The translations under genes were made by a program, and so were the position numbers. DNA of 64,000 nt. Origin: Proteus vulgaris. Its GTDB lineage: Bacteria > Pseudomonadota > Gammaproteobacteria > Enterobacterales > Enterobacteriaceae. The notes beneath the pieces were generated by a model that ran no database searches, was not told the origin of the DNA, and saw nothing but the letters and a program-made list of their open reading frames with translations. The stretch is from contig LR590468.1 in assembly GCA_901472505.1 (NCBI GenBank), forward strand, positions 1,364,001-1,428,000. Reading direction: 5' to 3'. Positions 22,624 to 34,248 of the stretch are shown here, piece by piece. Within the stretch, counting starts at the first letter, position 1; each line of letters begins with the position of its first letter.

Positions 22624-24168
22624 TTAGTGGAATACATTAATTGCACTGACTAAGTAATTCGTTTGTACCTTCATTTCACCTGAAATCATCGAAGCCTTAG
22701 AAACATAGTTGGCATTTTCATGCGTAATCAATTCCAGTTTTTCAACTGCTCGACCTAATTCTTTTAGACCCGCACTTTGTTCTGAAGACGCTAGGCTAAT
22801 TTCACCAATTAAATCTGTCACATTTTTGACATGTACAACAATATCCTCCATTGTACCGACCGTCTCATTGACTTGTTTTGAACCCACTTTGATATTGCTA
22901 CTTGAATCACCAATCAATTTTTTAATCTCTTTGGCGGCTTCTGCACTACGCTGTGCTAATTCCCTCACTTCAGTCGCCACCACCGAAAAACCTCGTCCTT
23001 GTTCACCCGCTCTGGCTGCTTCTACTGAAGCATTCAATGCAAGAATATTGGTTTGAAAAGCAATGCTGTCGATAACACCAATAATATTACTAATACGCTC
23101 TGAACTCTTTGCGATATCATTCATTGTATTCGCGATATTATCCATGGCATTACCTCCCTTTATCGCCGCATCACAGGTGATATTAGAAAGGTTATTTGCC
23201 TGACCCGCAGTTTCACTATTATTACTTACTGCCGTAGTAAGCTCATTCATCGTCGATGCTGTTGCTTCAACATTACTGGCTGTTTGTTCCGTTCTTACAT
23301 ATAAATCACGATTACCAGCAGCTAATTGATCACAAGAAATATCGACTTGATGAATTTGATGACTTACATCATTAACTAACCAACGAAACATTCGCCCTAA
23401 CTGATTAACTGAGCGCTGTGTCATCCCAATTTCATCAATCCGATTAAGATAAGCAACGTTATGTTCATCTCCTGTCGCAACACGATTAGCCTGTTCATTT
23501 AATCGAATTATTGGCTTTACAATTTGAAAATAAAGAATGCGTTCATTAGCTATTAGCAATAACAGCAATACAACGACATGCATCAAAAGGACATAACCAG
23601 ATAAACCAGCAAACCATGCACTTAATAGCATAAATGGTAATGGTAGTAGAATAAAAAAGCGAAGGCGTTTCTTTAATGAAATAGTTTGATTCCATGAGCG
23701 CCAACGTTGCCACCCTTTATAAACAAAAGCACCTTTTAAAAAGGTGTGAGAGGGATATTTACCTTGATTAAACGCATCATAAAGCGCTGAAGCTTGAGCT
23801 ATTTCTTCTTTTTTTGCATAGGTTCTTACTGACATAAAACTTTGAATTTTACCTTGACGAATAATAGGGGTGATATTGGCCCTTACCCAATAGTGATCGC
23901 CATTTTTACGTCTATTTTTAACGATCCCAGTCCAAACCTCGCCTTGTTTTAAGGTTTTCCACATATCCTTAAAGACTTCTGAAGGGATATCAGGATGTCG
24001 GACAATATTATGGGGTTTTCCCACCAGCTCTTCGACTGAAAACCCACTGGCCTCGACGAAATCCTCGTTGGCATAAATAATATTGCCATCAAGATCTGTC
24101 GTCGACATCAGTGTTGCGTTTTCAGAGACCGGGTATTCTCGCTGTGTCACCGGTTGATTGTTACGCAT
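22624..24168 (-). CDS. aer: Aer-like PAS-containing chemoreceptor (aerotaxis)
   Basis: The 514-residue product has an N-terminal PAS domain (about residues 10-120) with the Aer signature DLDGNIIYANEDFVEASGFS and HPDIPSEVFKDMW, then a hydrophobic anchor (about 175-215), HAMP and a signalling domain with [21 protein letters not shown]. coli Aer binds FAD in the PAS domain and reads redox state. There is no NWETF-type tail, as expected for Aer. It is convergent with the second MCP gene and has a sigma-28 type promoter. Aer paralogs with other cofactors exist, so the exact signal is inferred. Confidence 0.88.
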   Translation of the reverse strand: MRNNQPVTQREYPVSENATLMSTTDLDGNIIYANEDFVEASGFSVEELVGKPHNIVRHPDIPSEVFKDMWKTLKQGEVWTGIVKNRRKNGDHYWVRANITPIIRQGKIQSFMSVRTYAKKEEIAQASALYDAFNQGKYPSHTFLKGAFVYKGWQRWRSWNQTISLKKRLRFFILLPLPFMLLSAWFAGLSGYVLLMHVVVLLLLLIANERILYFQIVKPIIRLNEQANRVATGDEHNVAYLNRIDEIGMTQRSVNQLGRMFRWLVNDVSHQIHQVDISCDQLAAGNRDLYVRTEQTASNVEATASTMNELTTAVSNNSETAGQANNLSNITCDAAIKGGNAMDNIANTMNDIAKSSERISNIIGVIDSIAFQTNILALNASVEAARAGEQGRGFSVVATEVRELAQRSAEAAKEIKKLIGDSSSNIKVGSKQVNETVGTMEDIVVHVKNVTDLIGEISLASSEQSAGLKELGRAVEKLELITHENANYVSKASMISGEMKVQTNYLVSAINVFH

Positions 24169-24233
24169 TAGTTACTCTCCTCGATATTGAAATTAGAATA
24201 TCTCAACAAAAAAACACGACCTAAATAACTAAC

Positions 24234-24260
24234 GTTTCGGCCGTTAGGAGAATAACTTTA
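24234..24260 (-). promoter_or_regulatory. Sigma-28 (FliA) type promoter of the Aer-like gene
   Basis: On the minus strand TAAAGTTA (24253-24260), 11 bases, then GCCGAAAC (24234-24241). It is about 65 bases before the start codon and closely resembles the two promoters of the neighbouring receptors. Confidence 0.82.
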
Positions 24261-24317
24261 GTAATAAGTGTAAATACCTAAATTTAAATATTAATTTTTT
24301 GAATCAGTTCAAATTTT

Positions 24318-25193
24318 TTAATTATCCAGGCTATTAATTAATGCTTGTGAACTTAGCACTAATGTCTTTGCACACTCATCACGTTTCTTCAATAACGCCA
24401 TAAAAATAAGATCTGTGATTGTATTTTGTGCTGTACGCGAAGAAATTGAAGCACTCCGCCACTCACCTTCATCCGCAATTGTTTCTAATATATAATCAGA
24501 AATTCTTCCTAATGGAGAGTGCTTTTCTCCTGTAATCGCAATGATTTTAGCTCCTTGTTTTTTAGCCACCGAGGCTGCAACTAGCATATCTTTTCTTTTG
24601 CCACTATAAGAAATCACTATCTGTAAATCCTTTGGACTTAACATTTGTGCAACAGATATTTGAACATGATGATCTGTTTCAATCAGAGTTGTTATTCCTA
24701 TTTTTTGTAATTTATAACTTAAATCTCTTGCGACTAATCCAGAGCCACCAATACCGATAATTTGAACTCGTTGAGCCTCATCAATAAGTTGGATCACCTT
24801 TTCGAAATGAAGGTAATTTATTTGACGAGTTGTATCGCTAATTGAATTATTTTTCTCTTGAGCTAACTTTTGTGCAATAACCACTAAGCTATCTTCAGAG
24901 CCTATTTGATTATGCAATATGCTAGGGTTTGTCCCTGAATTTGCATTTTTTCGACCCAGCTCTTCACTGATAGCCAGTTTCAAAGAAGGGAAGCCTTTAA
25001 ATCCTATTTTTTGACTAAATTTAACAATAGCAGATTGGCTAACCCCCATTATTTCAGCAAGCTGTTGTGATGAAAGAGTGACTATTTTTTCTGGATTATC
25101 TAAAATATAGTCCGCTATTTTTCGCTGATTTGTAGCCATACCTGGCTTTATCCAGGCTATTTTCGTTAATGTTGGCATAATGACAATATCCAC
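24318..25193 (-). CDS. MurR/RpiR family transcriptional regulator
   Basis: The 291-residue product has an N-terminal HTH_6 domain (about 10-85; SQQLAEIMGVSQSAIVKFSQ) and a C-terminal SIS sugar-phosphate-binding domain (about 130-265; IGIGGSGLVARDLSYKLQ). Such regulators sense phosphosugars and usually control an adjacent catabolic operon. None is present here: the upstream 711 bases hold no gene. An in-frame start 15 bases downstream (MPTLTKIAW) is equally possible. Its target is unknown. Confidence 0.88.
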   Translation of the reverse strand: MDIVIMPTLTKIAWIKPGMATNQRKIADYILDNPEKIVTLSSQQLAEIMGVSQSAIVKFSQKIGFKGFPSLKLAISEELGRKNANSGTNPSILHNQIGSEDSLVVIAQKLAQEKNNSISDTTRQINYLHFEKVIQLIDEAQRVQIIGIGGSGLVARDLSYKLQKIGITTLIETDHHVQISVAQMLSPKDLQIVISYSGKRKDMLVAASVAKKQGAKIIAITGEKHSPLGRISDYILETIADEGEWRSASISSRTAQNTITDLIFMALLKKRDECAKTLVLSSQALINSLDN

Positions 25194-25904
25194 TTCGAGT
25201 ACTATATCGTGATATATGAGATTGTTCTTGATAAAGAATTTGATGCCTAAAGTTATTTAGATTTTTCAGAATAAACCAAATAAAAATAGAACCTAAACAA
25301 TAGGTTATAAAAGTTAATATTGTTATTATTATAATACTTACTTTTATAATGGTTCTATAATTCTCTTTTCTATCCGTCTTTGTTCATTAACCGCTATATT
25401 CTATAATGCTTAATTTATTTTTTTCCAACTTTTAATAATAATTTATTCTTTTTGGTCAATAAGAGAATATAAATTCAATTTATATCTTCAATAATATTGC
25501 GTTTTTAAATGCTTCCATTAAGTTAATAACAATTAGAAAACACACTAAAAACGGATGTACAATAAAATTCTCTTTAATTACAAACAGTAAAAGGGAATAA
25601 ATAATTCCTTTAGAAGATGATTTATTTCTCCATTCTAAGGGATAAATAAAGAGAAATAAAAAATAACATACTTAAAGACTAAAATTTATATATAACCATT
25701 GAAAATAACCAAACGCCATTTTATATAATGTGACTATTTTAACATGAATACACACAACAATGGGTGTTCGTAGCTCTCTCTTTTTATAGATGAATACTCT
25801 TTTTTTGATACATATCTAAAGAGATCGTTCCAACCAATCTTAAAAAAAACTCATTTTAATAAAAAAAGTTAGGTTACCTATTGATTTATAACTATTTTAT
25901 TGAT
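25194..25904. other. AT-rich intergenic stretch without visible genes
   Basis: This 711-base interval between the RpiR-type gene and the LysE-type gene is extremely AT-rich. I found no ORF with coding character, tRNA, strong hairpin or recognisable promoter. It presumably includes the promoter of the regulator and possibly the scar of lost genes. Confidence 0.6.
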
Positions 25905-26510
25905 TTACCCTATCCAGATTAGCGGTACACAGAGCGCGGTTAATAGCCCCATTGAGATATTGAAAATAAACCAAGAACGCCTACTTTGTAAAAACAGACT
26001 AATTAGCGTTCCACCTAATATCCAAACAATACCCGCAACAAAATTAACAATAACCATAATAACGCTGATCGCAATAACAGAGCCAAAATAAGCATCACCC
26101 GATAAACTAAAGCTCCCCACGGCCCCTAATCCCATCATCCACGCTTTTGGATTAAGAAATTGTAATAATCCACCTTGAAACCCACTGACTGCTTGCGATG
26201 TTTTTGCTGGAATATCTAAACGCTGATAAGATGATGTTGCTGTTTTCCAAGCAAGCCAAAGTAAGTATGCACTCCCGACTATCTTTAATCCTATATGTAA
26301 TGCAGGATAAATAATCAGTAATGCAGCAACACCAAATGCTGAGCTAAGTAAAACACATTGCATACCCAGCATAATACCCGCCATAAGCCTTAATGAGCCT
26401 TTAAAACCGACATTAGCACCTGATGAAGTAAGCAATAAGTTGTTGGGACCAGGTGTAATAGCGGCAATAAACAGGAAAACCGTTAAAGAAAAAATAAGGC
26501 TAATGGTCAT
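25905..26510 (-). CDS. LysE/RhtB family amino acid exporter
   Basis: The 201-residue product has about six membrane helices and the family N-terminal motif AAITPGPNNLLLTSSGANVGFKGS, split by the first two helices, with the conserved FLNPKAWMMGLGA in the middle. LysE/RhtB proteins export amino acids or homoserine lactones by proton exchange; the substrate is not readable. It is divergent from yheT, with 99 bases between the start codons. Confidence 0.88.
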   Translation of the reverse strand: MTISLIFSLTVFLFIAAITPGPNNLLLTSSGANVGFKGSLRLMAGIMLGMQCVLLSSAFGVAALLIIYPALHIGLKIVGSAYLLWLAWKTATSSYQRLDIPAKTSQAVSGFQGGLLQFLNPKAWMMGLGAVGSFSLSGDAYFGSVIAISVIMVIVNFVAGIVWILGGTLISLFLQSRRSWFIFNISMGLLTALCVPLIWIG

Positions 26511-26609
26511 GGTGAGAGCTCAAAGATGTGACAGATGTTTTATTTTCACCGAAAATAGCAGTATGTTATTTAGCAAACAAGTGTTAATTCATTTTGATAG
26601 ACGGAAAAT

Positions 26610-27590
26610 ATGTCTCAATACTTTAATCCAATGCGTTGGGCTAAAAATCCACATTTACAAACGCTTTTACCAAGAATAGTGCGTAGAACACCACTATTAA
26701 CGCCTTATTGGCAACGGCTAAACCTTCCTGATAATGATTTTGTCGATTTGGCATGGAGTGAAGATCCTAAAATGGCACTTGATAAACCACGATTAGTGAT
26801 CTTTCATGGTTTAGAAGGAAGCTTTAGCAGTCCTTATGTCCATGGCATGTTATCAGCAGCCAAAGAGAGAGGCTGGTTAAGTGTTGTAATGCATTTTAGA
26901 GGATGCAGTGGTGAACCCAATAGACAAAAACGCATCTATCACTCAGGTGAAACCGAAGATGCTCGCTATTTTTTAAATTGGCTAAAACAGGAGTTTGGTA
27001 AACAACCTACAGCAGCCGTCGGCTACTCTCTTGGCGGTAATATGCTTGCTTATTACCTTGCTGAAAGTGGTGAGAGTGCCGTTGTAGATGCTGCTGTTAT
27101 TGTATCAGCACCATTAATGCTAGAACCTTGTTCAACCAAAATTGAACATGGGTTTTCCCGTTTTTATCAATGGTATCTATTAAAAGGGCTAAAAAGTAAC
27201 GCGACACGCAAGCTGATCCGCTACCCAGAATCATTACCGATCAGCTTATTGACGATAAAGTCGATCAAAAAGCTGCGTCAGTTTGACGACCTTATTACAT
27301 CCAAAATTCACGGATTTAAAGATGCGTTAGATTATTATCGCCAATGCAGTGCATTGCCTTTATTAAATAAAATAAAGAAAACAACGCTTATCATTCATGC
27401 TAAAGATGATCCTTTCATGTCTGCGGATGTAATTCCAGATATCACAACACTACCTAATAATATTGAGTATCAACTTACCGAATTTGGTGGGCATGTGGGG
27501 TTTGTCAGCGGAAAACTCTCGAAACCAGTGATGTGGCTTGAGAGTCGGATACCTGACTGGTTATCCGCTTATTTGGAGAAAACCCAATGA
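26610..27590 (+). CDS. yheT: Alpha/beta hydrolase YheT
   Basis: YheT is a cytoplasmic alpha/beta-fold hydrolase of unknown substrate in the YheT/YMC0 family. The 326-residue product shows the oxyanion region HGLEGSF, the nucleophile elbow GYSLGG (Ser about residue 142) and a late GGHVGF histidine. It overlaps yheU by 4 bases (ATGA), and prkB follows, as in E. coli. Confidence 0.94.
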   Translation: MSQYFNPMRWAKNPHLQTLLPRIVRRTPLLTPYWQRLNLPDNDFVDLAWSEDPKMALDKPRLVIFHGLEGSFSSPYVHGMLSAAKERGWLSVVMHFRGCSGEPNRQKRIYHSGETEDARYFLNWLKQEFGKQPTAAVGYSLGGNMLAYYLAESGESAVVDAAVIVSAPLMLEPCSTKIEHGFSRFYQWYLLKGLKSNATRKLIRYPESLPISLLTIKSIKKLRQFDDLITSKIHGFKDALDYYRQCSALPLLNKIKKTTLIIHAKDDPFMSADVIPDITTLPNNIEYQLTEFGGHVGFVSGKLSKPVMWLESRIPDWLSAYLEKTQ

Positions 27591-27808
27591 TAATACCTTG
27601 GAACGAACTTTCCACAGAGACACTAGATAATCTTATTGAAAGTTTCGTTTTACGAGAAGGCACAGATTATGGTATCCAAGAAAAGACGCTTGAACAAAAA
27701 GTCGCCGACGTAAAAAAACAACTTAAATCTGGCGAGGCCGTGTTAGTTTGGTCTGAGCTTCATGAAAGCGTCAATATTATGCCTGCCTCGCAATTTCGCT
27801 CTGATTAG
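27587..27808 (+). CDS. yheU: UPF0270 protein YheU
   Basis: YheU is a 73-residue protein of the UPF0270 family with no established role. The sequence opens [25 protein letters not shown], typical of the family (quoted in part: [17 protein letters not shown]). It overlaps the end of yheT by 4 bases and is presumably cotranscribed with it. Confidence 0.92.
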   Translation: MIIPWNELSTETLDNLIESFVLREGTDYGIQEKTLEQKVADVKKQLKSGEAVLVWSELHESVNIMPASQFRSD

Positions 27809-27869
27809 TTACCCAGAGCGTAATATCGCCATCAATAAGGGCTAACCTTATTTTGCAAAAGGATAACCT

Positions 27870-28739
27870 ATGTCAGTCAAACATCCTATCATCGCCGTTA
27901 CGGGCTCAAGTGGTGCAGGAACCACCACAACAAGCCAAGCTTTTCGTAAAATATTCCAACAACTTAGTGCAAATGCCGCATTAATTGATGGAGACAGTTT
28001 TCATCGTTATACTCGCCCTGAAATGGATATGGCGATAAGAAAAGCCAAAGAGCAGGGTCGACATATTAGCTATTTTGGCCCTGAAGCAAATGATTTTAGC
28101 CTACTGAGTTCCACATTCAGCCACTATAGCGAAACAGGACAAGGTCAATCACGTAAATATTTACACTCTTATGATGAAGCGACCCCCTACAACCAATTAC
28201 CAGGAACATTTACTCCTTGGGAACCATTACCCGATAATACCGATGTTCTCTTTTATGAAGGGTTACACGGAGGTGTTGTCACCAACGAACATAATGTTGC
28301 ACAACATGTTGATTTACTGGTTGGTGTTGTCCCTATTGTGAACCTTGAATGGATACAAAAGCTTATCCGAGATACTACTGAACGAGGACACTCACAAGAA
28401 GCGGTTCGAGATTCTGTTGTTCGCTCAATGGATGATTATATTAACTACATCATTCCACAATTTTCGCGTACCCACATCAACTTCCAACGAGTGCCTACTG
28501 TCGATACATCAAACCCATTTTCAGCTAAAGCTATCCCAACACTCGATGAAAGTTTTATTGTTATTCGTTTTCGAGGCTTAACCGATATTGATTTTCCTTA
28601 TTTACTCGCGATGTTGCATGGCTCATTTATGTCAACAATCAATACGATTGTCGTGCCTGGTGGGAAATTAGGATTAGCAATGGAATTAATTATGGCGCCA
28701 TTAGTCAAAAAATTATTAAATGGCGAAAAAATCAGTTAA
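27870..28739 (+). CDS. prkB: Phosphoribulokinase-like protein PrkB
   Basis: PrkB resembles phosphoribulokinase and has an N-terminal P-loop (AVTGSSGAGTTTTSQAF). The organism shows no Calvin cycle context, so the physiological substrate is unknown. The 289-residue length is normal for the family. The gene follows yheU by 61 bases and precedes the convergent yhfA, the E. coli order. Confidence 0.93.
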   Translation: MSVKHPIIAVTGSSGAGTTTTSQAFRKIFQQLSANAALIDGDSFHRYTRPEMDMAIRKAKEQGRHISYFGPEANDFSLLSSTFSHYSETGQGQSRKYLHSYDEATPYNQLPGTFTPWEPLPDNTDVLFYEGLHGGVVTNEHNVAQHVDLLVGVVPIVNLEWIQKLIRDTTERGHSQEAVRDSVVRSMDDYINYIIPQFSRTHINFQRVPTVDTSNPFSAKAIPTLDESFIVIRFRGLTDIDFPYLLAMLHGSFMSTINTIVVPGGKLGLAMELIMAPLVKKLLNGEKIS

Positions 28740-28767
28740 CCAAAATAAAATCTATTTCTATAAAAAT

Positions 28768-28793
28768 AATATCCCCTTAATTAAGGGATATTA
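28768..28793. terminator. Bidirectional terminator between prkB and yhfA
   Basis: AATATCCC ... GGGATATT forms a stem with A/T flanks between the convergent genes. Confidence 0.8.
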
Positions 28794-28827
28794 TTTCTAA
28801 ATTAAACTTTATTTTAAAATATCAAAT

Positions 28828-29235
28828 TTATTCAGCATCTTTTATTTCAAATGAATGTGTAATATTAGCTGCTTTTCCTAACATTAAAGAAACAGAACAA
28901 TATTTTTCTGCAGATAATTGAACCGCTCGTTCAACAATTTTATCTGTGAGTTCTTTACCTGAAACGATAAAATGCAAATTGATATCAGTGAATAAACGAG
29001 GGGCTTCTTCTCGACGCTCTGAAGTTAATTTCACTTCACAATCAGTCACTTGATGACGACCTTTACGTAAAATACTGACGACATCAATAGCACTACATCC
29101 ACCCGCAGCAATTAAGACCATTTCCATTGGGCTTGGTGCTTTATCACCAGAGTTTCCATCCATCATAATTTGATGACCCGATGAAGATTCCCCAACAAAA
29201 GATAAATCTTCAACCCACTTAACGCGTGCTTCCAT
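28828..29235 (-). CDS. yhfA: OsmC family protein YhfA
   Basis: OsmC/Ohr-fold proteins are small cytoplasmic thiol peroxidases or relatives. The 135-residue product has both family cysteines, in AAGGCSAIDVVSIL and EKYCSVSLMLGKAA. It is divergent from crp as in E. coli, with 312 bases between. Function in YhfA proper is not established. Confidence 0.92.
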   Translation of the reverse strand: MEARVKWVEDLSFVGESSSGHQIMMDGNSGDKAPSPMEMVLIAAGGCSAIDVVSILRKGRHQVTDCEVKLTSERREEAPRLFTDINLHFIVSGKELTDKIVERAVQLSAEKYCSVSLMLGKAANITHSFEIKDAE

Positions 29236-29547
29236 TTATTTTCCCCTAAACATGACAGAAACTAAAAGAGTACATTCTCATAATTCAACTAGCAATTAGC
29301 AAATAGGTTTATTATGCTGACTGCGTAAAACGAGACTTAATGCACTAATTGTGTTAAAAACAATATCTGCTTGATGATAGTGGTTAAGATCAATGCATTA
29401 TTTTCTCATTTATTATAATCTACTCCATATTAACTTACCGTGTTCTCAGGAAGTTAATAGGTCAAGATAGGATTTTTAAGCACGCTGTCTCAAAAGGGAG
29501 CCTATCCGTTTTGAAAGGCTGCATTTAACGTACAGAGGATAACGCGA
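29236..29547 (+). promoter_or_regulatory. crp upstream regulatory region
   Basis: This 312-base interval between the divergent yhfA and crp genes must hold both promoters. In E. coli CRP and Fis act here. I could not find a convincing TGTGA-N6-TCACA site by eye, so no operator is assigned. Confidence 0.4.
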
Positions 29548-30180
29548 ATGGTTCTCGGCAAGCCGCAAACAGACCCGACTCTTGAATGGTTTTTGTCACA
29601 CTGCCATATTCACAAATATCCATCCAAGAGCACGCTGATCCACCAAGGTGAGAAAGCGGAAACACTTTATTATATTGTTAAAGGTTCCGTGGCTGTTCTT
29701 ATTAAAGATGAAGAAGGAAAAGAAATGATCCTCTCCTACCTAAATCAGGGGGATTTCATCGGTGAACTCGGATTATTTGAAGAAGATCAAGAACGTAGTG
29801 CATGGGTTAGAGCAAAAACAGCCTGTGAAGTAGCAGAAATTTCCTATAAAAAATTCCGCCAATTAATTCAGGTTAACCCTGACATTCTGATGCGCCTATC
29901 AGCTCAAATGGCGAACAGATTACAAACCACATCAGAAAAAGTAGGTAACCTTGCTTTCCTTGATGTAACAGGCCGTATTGCACAAACCTTATTAAACTTA
30001 GCAAAACAACCTGATGCGATGACACACCCTGATGGCATGCAAATTAAAATTACACGTCAGGAAATTGGTCAAATCGTGGGTTGTTCACGCGAAACTGTAG
30101 GCCGTATTCTTAAAATGCTAGAAGATCAAAACCTGATCTCAGCACACGGTAAAACTATCGTCGTTTACGGAACTCGCTAA
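29548..30180 (+). CDS. crp: cAMP-activated global regulator CRP
   Basis: CRP binds cAMP and activates or represses catabolic promoters; in this window Spot 42 is an expected target. The 210-residue product has the cyclic nucleotide pocket [18 protein letters not shown] and the [22 protein letters not shown] near residues 168-187, and it ends IVVYGTR as in E. coli. It is convergent with argD; yhfK, which follows crp in E. coli, is missing. Confidence 0.98.
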   Translation: MVLGKPQTDPTLEWFLSHCHIHKYPSKSTLIHQGEKAETLYYIVKGSVAVLIKDEEGKEMILSYLNQGDFIGELGLFEEDQERSAWVRAKTACEVAEISYKKFRQLIQVNPDILMRLSAQMANRLQTTSEKVGNLAFLDVTGRIAQTLLNLAKQPDAMTHPDGMQIKITRQEIGQIVGCSRETVGRILKMLEDQNLISAHGKTIVVYGTR

Positions 30181-30200
30181 TTTTCCCCACCCGAACAAAC

Positions 30201-30226
30201 AATAGCTCTATACAAAAGAGCTATTG
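30201..30226 (+). terminator. Hairpin after crp
   Basis: AATAGCTCT ... AGAGCTATT forms a 9-bp stem 20 bases after the crp stop, just before the shared terminator at 30244. Confidence 0.6.
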
Positions 30227-30243
30227 ATAAAAAGAACGGTATG

Positions 30244-30272
30244 AACCCCATCCTTGCTGATGGGGTTTTTTA
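30244..30272. terminator. Terminator between crp and argD
   Basis: AACCCCATC ... GATGGGGTT followed by TTTTTT on the plus strand makes a strong intrinsic terminator for crp. Its complement serves argD less well. Confidence 0.88.
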
Positions 30273-30276
30273 ATAA

Positions 30277-31509
<1,233 letters not shown>

Positions 31510-31611
31510 TTATTCGTCTTTAATATGAAAATATAATCACTAAATATGAATAAAAAATCAAATGTGGTTTTGTATAAAAAGGCGTTATTTTGTTATTTAA
31601 ATACTATCTTA

Positions 31612-32187
31612 TTAATATTTAAGAAAATTATTTAATAACTCATGGCCTTGTTCACTTAAAATACTTTCTGGGTGAAACTGAACCCCTTCAATTGGAAGTG
31701 TACGATGACGAATACCCATAATTTCATCAACATTGCCATCATGTTGGCTCCATGCCGTTACTTCAAAAGGCACTGGTAACGTCGTAGCATCTATCACTAA
31801 AGAGTGATAGCGCGTTACACTTAAAGGACGATTAAGTCCTTTAAAAACCCCTTGTTGGTTATGGTGTATCAATGAATTTTTACCATGCATAACTTCTCGT
31901 GCTCTGATAACAGATGCACCAAAAGCTTGCCCTATTGCTTGATGTCCAAGACAAACGCCAAGAATAGGGATTTCACCGGCAAACCGCTGTATAGCCTCAA
32001 GAGAGATCCCGGCTTCATCAGGAGTACAAGGCCCTGGTGAGATAACAAGATGTGCTGGCATCATCTTTTCTATCTCTTGAAGTCCAATCTCATCGTTACG
32101 CTTAACAACAACCTCAGCACCCAATTCACAGAAATATTGATAGAGGTTGTAGGTAAACGAGTCGTAATTATCAATAAGTAACAGCAT
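31612..32187 (-). CDS. pabA: Aminodeoxychorismate synthase, glutamine amidotransferase subunit
   Basis: PabA supplies ammonia to PabB for 4-amino-4-deoxychorismate in folate synthesis. The 191-residue class I amidotransferase has the nucleophile in [13 protein letters not shown] (Cys about 79) and the HxE dyad in VQFHPESIL. TrpG proteins are similar, but the argD-pabA neighbourhood and stand-alone length favour PabA. Confidence 0.93.
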   Translation of the reverse strand: MLLLIDNYDSFTYNLYQYFCELGAEVVVKRNDEIGLQEIEKMMPAHLVISPGPCTPDEAGISLEAIQRFAGEIPILGVCLGHQAIGQAFGASVIRAREVMHGKNSLIHHNQQGVFKGLNRPLSVTRYHSLVIDATTLPVPFEVTAWSQHDGNVDEIMGIRHRTLPIEGVQFHPESILSEQGHELLNNFLKY

Positions 32188-32475
32188 ATTAGCCTATCCG
32201 ACTGATTTTCTTATCATTATTTATTTTATTACTATTTTAAAGCGAGTATGTCTTTGCCAAAATAGCTCGTTGTTTAACCGACTTGGGTACAACAAAGCCG
32301 ATTATCATAGCACAGGTATAAAATATGAATAGTAAGCAAGAAAACCTGCTGATTTATTGCGCAATAACAAAAAGGGTGGTAATCGACAATAAATAGAGTG
32401 ATTAATAACGTAGTTAATACTTATTACAGTAGATCACACGAAAAAAGAGGTAATAAAAAATATTTTTTTCATACT
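32188..32475. other. pabA-ppiA intergenic region
   Basis: This AT-rich stretch holds the pabA promoter region. The fic and yhfG genes found here in E. coli are absent, and I see no remnant of them. Confidence 0.5.
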
Positions 32476-32506
32476 AAAAATCCCGGAATGAACAAGCTCA
32501 TCCCGG
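32476..32506 (-). terminator. Terminator after ppiA
   Basis: On the minus strand CCGGGATGA ... TCATTCCGG (one G-T pair) is followed by GATTTTT, about 55 bases after the ppiA stop. Confidence 0.75.
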
Positions 32507-32561
32507 TTTATATGCATTTTATCTTATTAGAATACGTAAATATTCTATCCTAATAATGCGC

Positions 32562-33131
32562 TTATTCTTTTACAACTTCAGCAGATAAAATAGTGACTGT
32601 TTTTACTGGTACATTTTGGTAAGGGCCAATATTACGAGTTTGAGCTTGTGAAATTTTATCCACCACGTCCATACCCTTTACCACTTTACCAAATACGGCA
32701 TAACCAAAATCACGTTGACCGTGATCTAAAAAGGCATTATCAGCTACATTAATGAAAAATTGGCTGGTTGCACTGTCTTTATCTGATGTGCGTGCCATAG
32801 CAATAGAGCCTTTTACATTTCGTAACCCATTATCAGCTTCATTTTTAATGGGCGCTCTAGTTTGCTTTTGTTGTAAATCAGCTGTGAAGCCACCACCTTG
32901 AACCATAAAACCTGGGATAACACGATGAAAAGTTGTGCCGTTATAGTATCCATCTTCGACATACTGAATAAAGTTTTTCGTTGTTATTGGGGCTTTTTTA
33001 TTATCCAGTGCTAATTCAATATTGCCTTCAGAGGTGACTAATTTAACGAAGGTTTCTCCCGTTGCCATTGCAAAAGTCGCTGTTGTTAAAGTGCAAGCGG
33101 TAACGAAGGTGACAAGAAAACGTTTTAACAT
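32562..33131 (-). CDS. ppiA: Periplasmic peptidyl-prolyl cis-trans isomerase A (cyclophilin)
   Basis: PpiA is the periplasmic cyclophilin. The 189-residue product has a Sec signal peptide (cut likely after TFAMA, near residue 23) and the active-site region [15 protein letters not shown], with [17 protein letters not shown] downstream. It is divergent from engB. In E. coli ppiA neighbours fic and tsgA, so the synteny block from the crp region ends here. Confidence 0.94.
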   Translation of the reverse strand: MLKRFLVTFVTACTLTTATFAMATGETFVKLVTSEGNIELALDNKKAPITTKNFIQYVEDGYYNGTTFHRVIPGFMVQGGGFTADLQQKQTRAPIKNEADNGLRNVKGSIAMARTSDKDSATSQFFINVADNAFLDHGQRDFGYAVFGKVVKGMDVVDKISQAQTRNIGPYQNVPVKTVTILSAEVVKE

Positions 33132-33401
33132 GCAGGGATCCTTTACTTTAATAGTCTACAACTTACTTAATATGCAGCGATTCTAATTCGCTGAGGTAAA
33201 TAGTGCCAATCATTTACCTTTATTTACGCTCAATAAGTCTTATTACGTCATAACAGAGTAAATTTTAATTTTTAAACGCTGTTATAAGTCATTAAATTGC
33301 GCCAAAATAGAGCGAATAAATATTTTAGATATTCATTCTCATGCAGAATTGAAATGAGTATGCATGAGAAGCCGCATTATTTCAGAGAGGTTTATACCAT
33401 A

Positions 33402-34034
33402 ATGGCCCAATTTAATTACCAAAAAGCACATTTCATCATCAGTGCTCCTGATATCCGCCATTTACCGCCAGATACAGGGATTGAAATTGCCTTTGCGGGT
33501 CGCTCTAATGCCGGTAAATCCAGTGCTTTAAATGCATTAACCCAACAAAATGGATTAGCAAGAACCAGTAAAACCCCAGGCCGTACTCAATTAATCAACC
33601 TCTTTCAAATTGAAGAAGGTTTACGCTTAGTCGATTTACCAGGCTATGGTTATGCCCAAGTTCCTGAAGAAATGAAGCGTAAATGGCAACGTTCTTTAGG
33701 TGAATACTTACAAAAAAGAGAGTGCTTAAAAGGTGTTGTTATTTTAATGGATATTCGTCATCCATTAAAAGATCTCGATATGCAAATGATCGACTGGGCT
33801 GTTGAATCTGAACTCCCGACACTCGTTTTACTGACTAAAGCAGATAAACTGGCATCTGGTGCCCGTAAACAACAATTAATGAGTGTACGTGTAGCATTAG
33901 CGAATAAAGTCGGTGATATTCGTATTGAATATTTTTCGTCATTGAAAAAAATAGGTATTGATAAACTGCGTAACACACTTAATGAATGGTTTTCAGGCAC
34001 AGAAAAAGCGCCTGTAAACGACGATAACGCTTAA
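33402..34034 (+). CDS. engB: Ribosome biogenesis GTPase EngB (YihA/YsxC)
   Basis: EngB is an essential GTPase for 50S assembly. The 210-residue product (start [17 protein letters not shown]) has G1 GRSNAGKSS, the DLPGYGYA G3 and TKAD G4. An upstream in-frame start at 33297 would add 35 residues unlike the family, so 33402 is preferred. It is convergent with the Spot 42 gene, as in E. coli. Confidence 0.95.
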   Translation: MAQFNYQKAHFIISAPDIRHLPPDTGIEIAFAGRSNAGKSSALNALTQQNGLARTSKTPGRTQLINLFQIEEGLRLVDLPGYGYAQVPEEMKRKWQRSLGEYLQKRECLKGVVILMDIRHPLKDLDMQMIDWAVESELPTLVLLTKADKLASGARKQQLMSVRVALANKVGDIRIEYFSSLKKIGIDKLRNTLNEWFSGTEKAPVNDDNA

Positions 34035-34137
34035 TACCGTCTTTGCCCACCAACACTGACTGATCTTTTATTAATGAGGGGAAAATCACCTTTCCCCTTT
34101 CACTTCTAGCACAAATCACTTCAGTAAATTTTAGATA

Positions 34138-34248
34138 AAAAAATGCCCCAGTCGAAATAAAGTCGACTGGGGCAGCTAATATTCAGCTAAATCCGATTAC
34201 GTGAAGTAAAAGGTCTGAAAGATAGAACATCTTACCTCTGTACCCTAC
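34138..34248 (-). ncRNA. spf: Spot 42 small RNA
   Basis: The minus strand from 34248 begins GTAGGGTACAGAGGTAAGAT, continues with the conserved single-stranded segments that base-pair with targets such as galK, and ends in a CCCCAGTCGA/TCGACTGGGG terminator stem with a T tract. I recognise it from the E. coli sequence, to which the 5' 60 bases are nearly identical. Spot 42 is an Hfq-dependent sRNA repressed by CRP-cAMP that dampens secondary catabolism when glucose is present. polA, its E. coli neighbour, is separated here by two extra genes. Confidence 0.95.
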
